Shown: one piece after another, positions 4,390 through 7,043 of the stretch
How the letters are laid out: each line of letters opens with the position of its first letter
How positions within the stretch are numbered: the stretch's first letter is position 1
Assembly: GCA_016213455.1 (NCBI GenBank)
Contig: JACRAG010000232.1
Coordinates: forward strand, 1-7,043
Source of the DNA: Anaerolineae bacterium
GTDB lineage: Bacteria; Chloroflexota; Anaerolineae; Anaerolineales; Anaerolineaceae
Length of the DNA stretch: 7,043 nt
Reading direction: 5' to 3'
Made by a program: the position numbers and the translations under genes
Notes under the pieces: generated by a model
Told to the model about the DNA's origin: nothing
Databases searched by the model: none
Seen by the model: only the letters and a program-made list of their open reading frames with translations

Positions 4390-7007
4390 ACGCACCTGCC
4401 GACCACCGCGACCCCATTCCCCTCCAGGCTCGCCTGCTCATCTGTGCGGCGGCTTTCGTGGTTATCTATGCCGTGATGCTGACCCTGGCGCCGGTCATCC
4501 GCTTGCGCTCCTGGGAAGTCGGTCTGTCCTTTTGGCAGTGGATTCCAGCATCTGTCTGGTTGATCGGTTTTGGGTTGTTGTACGTTCGCTACCGGGAAAC
4601 CCTGGCCCAATCCGATCCATATCTCTACCCGCTGATGGGTTTATTAACCGGTTGGGGATTAATGACCATCACGAGACTGGATCCCTCCATGGGACTTCGC
4701 CAGACCATCTGGATGGCCTTGGGGCTGGCTATTTTCTGGTTCGGCGTGCGCATTCCAACCGCCCTGACCCTGTTACGCCGGTACAAATATATCTGGTTGG
4801 TGTTGGCGCTTGGCCTGACCGCGCTGACGTTCATTTTCGGCATCTATCCCGGCGGCGAAGGCCCGCGGTTGTGGCTGGGTTGCTGCGGCGTTTATCTGCA
4901 GCCCTCCGAACCACTCAAACTGTTGCTCATCGCCTATCTGGCAGCCTATCTGGCTGACCGACTGCCGGTCAACCTGCGTCTTTTCACCCTGTTGGCTCCA
5001 ACCTTGTTATTGATCGGCACCGCCTTGCTGCTCCTGGTGGTTCAACGCGACCTCGGCACCGCTACATTGTTGATTTTCATCTACTCCCTCACGCTCTACC
5101 TGGCATCGGGCAGAAAGCGCATGCTGCTGATGATGGCAGCCGCCCTCCTGGCTGCCGGATTCCTGGGGTACGAGCTGTCCAGCGTGGTGCGCTTGCGCTT
5201 TGACGCCTGGTTGAACCCCTGGGCAGATCCTACTGGCAGCGCCTACCAGATCATCCAATCTATTCTCGCCATCGCATCCGGCGGGTTTATCGGCACAGGT
5301 CCTGGACTGGGCAGTCCGGGAGTGGTGCCGGTGGCCGTTTCCGACTTCATCTTCACCGCGGTGGCCGAAGAAACCGGCATCCTGGGCGCCGTGGGATTGC
5401 TGCTGTGTTTTGCCATGCTGGTCATGCGCGGTCTGGTGATCGCCCTGCGCGCACCTTTCAACTATCACCGCTACCTGGCAGCAGGCATCAGCGCTTATTT
5501 CGCCTCCCAGATCATCCTGATCGTCGGTGGTAATTTGCGCCTCCTGCCCCTCACTGGCGTGACCCTGCCCTTCCTCTCCTATGGCGGATCGTCGCTGCTC
5601 ACTTCCTTTGCCGCGGGTTTAATCCTCCAGCTGATCAGCCGCCAATCCGATCAAGACCCTGCGCCCCTCCTGCATACCCGACCTTACCTGTTTTTTTATA
5701 GCCTGACAGCGGTTGGATTTGTGGCGATGGCATTGGCTGTGGGCTGGTACGGCTTCGTTCGCCAGGAATCACTCGTCTCGCGGATTGACAACCCCCGTCG
5801 CAGTATCAATGAACTCTATGTTCAGCGCGGTTCGCTTCTCGACAGACACGGTCAGCCACTGGTCGTATCATCCGGAGATCCCGGCTCGATCAGCCGCCAA
5901 TATCTCTATCCCGCCCTGAGCACGACCACCGGTTACGTCAATCCGCTGTACGGACTCTCCGGACTCGAAGCCAGCCAGGATCCATACCTGCGGGGTGTCA
6001 GTGGTTTACCATCCTTGACCATTTGGACCAATCGAATGCTGTATGGTCAGACCCCGCCGGGTCTGGACATGCATCTCAGCATCGACCTCGACCTGCAAAA
6101 ACTGACCGACGCGGCGCTTGGTGATCGACCCGGCGCTGTGGTGCTGCTCAATGCTTCCACGGGTGAAATTCTCGCGATCTCCTCCCACCCCTATTACAAT
6201 CCCAACACGTTGGACCAGGATTGGAGCACACTCATCACAGCCAGCGACGGCAGGCTGATCAATCGCGCAACCCAGGGGCTCTACCCCCCCGGAACCGCCA
6301 TCACGCCCATCCTGCTCAGTGAGGTGGTTCCCTCCATCGAGCTTCCAGAAATTCCTCAAAAGCTATCCGTCAGCATCCCCGAAGCGATGAACTTGGGCTG
6401 CGCCGTTCCGCCTGATTCCACACAATCCTGGAATGCCGTGTTGTCCAGTGGATGCCCCGCTCCATTGGTCTTGCTCGGCAGCCGCTTCCAACCTTCCCGA
6501 ATGGATGCACTCTTCGAACGCTTTAATCTCGGTACAGCCCCCAGTTTGCCGCTGCCTGCCGCCACGCCCATCTTGCCGCCGGTCAAATCGACTGAGCTGG
6601 CTGCGGTGGGCAGGGATGGCATGCAGGTATCGCCCATGCAAATGGCTTTATTGGCTGCCGTGTTCAGCGCAAAAGGCAACCAGCCCGAACCCATTTTGCC
6701 CCTCTCGATCAAGACTCCTCATCAAGGTTGGGTTGTGCTGGCGCATTCCACTACCATGCCCATCCTCAGTGCCAGCACCGCCGCCGAAGTGACCAGCCTG
6801 CTGGCACAGCCGGGACGCCTATACTGGAGCGTGACCGCCTCGGCTGGCAGCATCGACAAACCCATTTCGTGGTTCATCGGCGGCAGCCTCGACTCCTGGA
6901 GAGGTGCACCGGTCGCCATCGCGGTTCTGCTCGAAAACGATACCCCGCTTGAGGCCCGCATCATCGGCGAAAAAATTCTCCAGTCTGCCCTCAACTCAGC
7001 CGAGTAA
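4386..7007 (+). CDS. RodA/FtsW-type SEDS peptidoglycan polymerase fused to a class B PBP module with degenerate catalytic motifs
   Basis: The 873-residue inner-membrane protein has two parts. Residues about 14-417 form a SEDS polymerase, which uses lipid II to build glycan strands. I count about 12 hydrophobic segments, more than the usual 10. Motifs: G-P-R-L-W (159-163), Q-P-S-E-P-L-K (172-178), Q-R-D-L-G-T (220-225), S-G-G-F-I-G-T-G (298-305), S-D-F-I-F (319-323, with the Asp implicated in catalysis) and L-P-F-L-S-Y-G-G-S-S (394-403). A short linker and a further membrane segment (about 433-457) lead outside to a class B PBP pedestal (about 461-560: R-G-S-L-L-D-R-H-G, Y-G-L-S-G-L-E) and a transpeptidase-type domain (about 562-870). 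In the latter SxxK reads T637-A-I-T640, SxN reads S-G-C (688-690), and KTG reads V-T-A (816-818), so it is probably not a transpeptidase. Start: TTG overlapping the mtnP TGA. It is the only start-type codon between the in-frame stop at 4323-4325 and the first membrane segment. Either RodA-PbpA or FtsW-FtsI equivalence is possible. Confidence 0.88.
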   Translation: MNAPADHRDPIPLQARLLICAAAFVVIYAVMLTLAPVIRLRSWEVGLSFWQWIPASVWLIGFGLLYVRYRETLAQSDPYLYPLMGLLTGWGLMTITRLDPSMGLRQTIWMALGLAIFWFGVRIPTALTLLRRYKYIWLVLALGLTALTFIFGIYPGGEGPRLWLGCCGVYLQPSEPLKLLLIAYLAAYLADRLPVNLRLFTLLAPTLLLIGTALLLLVVQRDLGTATLLIFIYSLTLYLASGRKRMLLMMAAALLAAGFLGYELSSVVRLRFDAWLNPWADPTGSAYQIIQSILAIASGGFIGTGPGLGSPGVVPVAVSDFIFTAVAEETGILGAVGLLLCFAMLVMRGLVIALRAPFNYHRYLAAGISAYFASQIILIVGGNLRLLPLTGVTLPFLSYGGSSLLTSFAAGLILQLISRQSDQDPAPLLHTRPYLFFYSLTAVGFVAMALAVGWYGFVRQESLVSRIDNPRRSINELYVQRGSLLDRHGQPLVVSSGDPGSISRQYLYPALSTTTGYVNPLYGLSGLEASQDPYLRGVSGLPSLTIWTNRMLYGQTPPGLDMHLSIDLDLQKLTDAALGDRPGAVVLLNASTGEILAISSHPYYNPNTLDQDWSTLITASDGRLINRATQGLYPPGTAITPILLSEVVPSIELPEIPQKLSVSIPEAMNLGCAVPPDSTQSWNAVLSSGCPAPLVLLGSRFQPSRMDALFERFNLGTAPSLPLPAATPILPPVKSTELAAVGRDGMQVSPMQMALLAAVFSAKGNQPEPILPLSIKTPHQGWVVLAHSTTMPILSASTAAEVTSLLAQPGRLYWSVTASAGSIDKPISWFIGGSLDSWRGAPVAIAVLLENDTPLEARIIGEKILQSALNSAE

Positions 7008-7043
7008 ATCCCGCAGCGCTCCTTCAGGATCAGCATATTGGAA
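6996..7043 (-). CDS. Possible C-terminal end of a convergent gene (only 15 codons visible)
   Basis: Read on the - strand from the right edge, the frame gives F-Q-Y-A-D-P-E-G-A-L-R-D-L-L-G and then TGA at 6998-6996. The peptide looks like an ordinary helical protein C-terminus. It would overlap the 3' end of the SEDS-PBP gene by 12 bp in tail-to-tail orientation. Fifteen codons are too few to prove coding or name a family. The alternative is simply the intergenic spacer after the fusion gene; no + strand gene start is seen in 7008-7043. Confidence 0.25.
   Translation of the reverse strand, partial: FQYADPEGALRDLLG

Noticed and set aside
5690..5699. T-run in the SEDS-PBP junction as a frameshift site or gene boundary
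   Set aside because: The frame reads through it as Leu-Phe-Phe-Tyr in the membrane anchor, and both sides stay in the same frame with family motifs. It does not separate two genes, although a homopolymer length error should be kept in mind.

Overview
The window (about 55-60 % GC by eye, densely packed, almost all genes on the + strand) looks like chromosomal DNA of a Chloroflexota bacterium, probably of the class Anaerolineae. That placement is inference. It rests on the style of the proteins: FhaA/FhaB-type forkhead-associated proteins, a Pro/Thr-linker lipoprotein, and a RodA/FtsW-type polymerase fused to a penicillin-binding-protein (PBP) module. No rRNA or other phylogenetic marker is present to confirm it. 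I see no mobile element, CRISPR array or tRNA.

Left unit (1-2170): three tightly packed genes. They are the 3' part of a PHP-family metallophosphoesterase gene (cut by the left edge), a YbaK/EbsC-type aminoacyl-tRNA deacylase, and a lipoprotein with a long Pro/Thr-rich stalk and a C-terminal beta-sandwich-like domain. The gaps are 3 bp and a 4-bp stop/start overlap, so this looks like the end of one operon. A 155-bp intergenic region (2171-2325) follows. It carries a terminator-like inverted repeat and then a consensus -10 box directly in front of the next start codon.

Right unit (2326-7007): fhaA-like, fhaB-like, mtnP (methylthioadenosine phosphorylase), and an 873-residue SEDS-PBP fusion. 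Three of the four genes are joined by 4-bp overlaps or nearly abut, so they form one probable operon. The FhaA-FhaB-RodA-PbpA order is the one known from the actinobacterial cell-wall/Ser-Thr-kinase operon (fhaA-fhaB-pstP-rodA-pbpA-pknA-pknB). Here mtnP occupies the place of the phosphatase gene, and rodA and pbpA are one gene.

The most striking observation concerns the fusion protein. Its SEDS half keeps the expected polymerase motifs. Its PBP half keeps the flanking landmarks of a class B transpeptidase but has lost all three catalytic motifs: SxxK reads T-A-I-T, SxN has no Asn, and KTG reads V-T-A. The reading frame is intact over 2.6 kb, so this looks like a maintained pseudo-transpeptidase attached to a peptidoglycan polymerase, rather than a decaying gene. 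Both FHA proteins, which read phosphothreonine, could link this machine to kinase signalling. The 36 bp after the fusion gene may hold the last codons of a convergent gene on the - strand.
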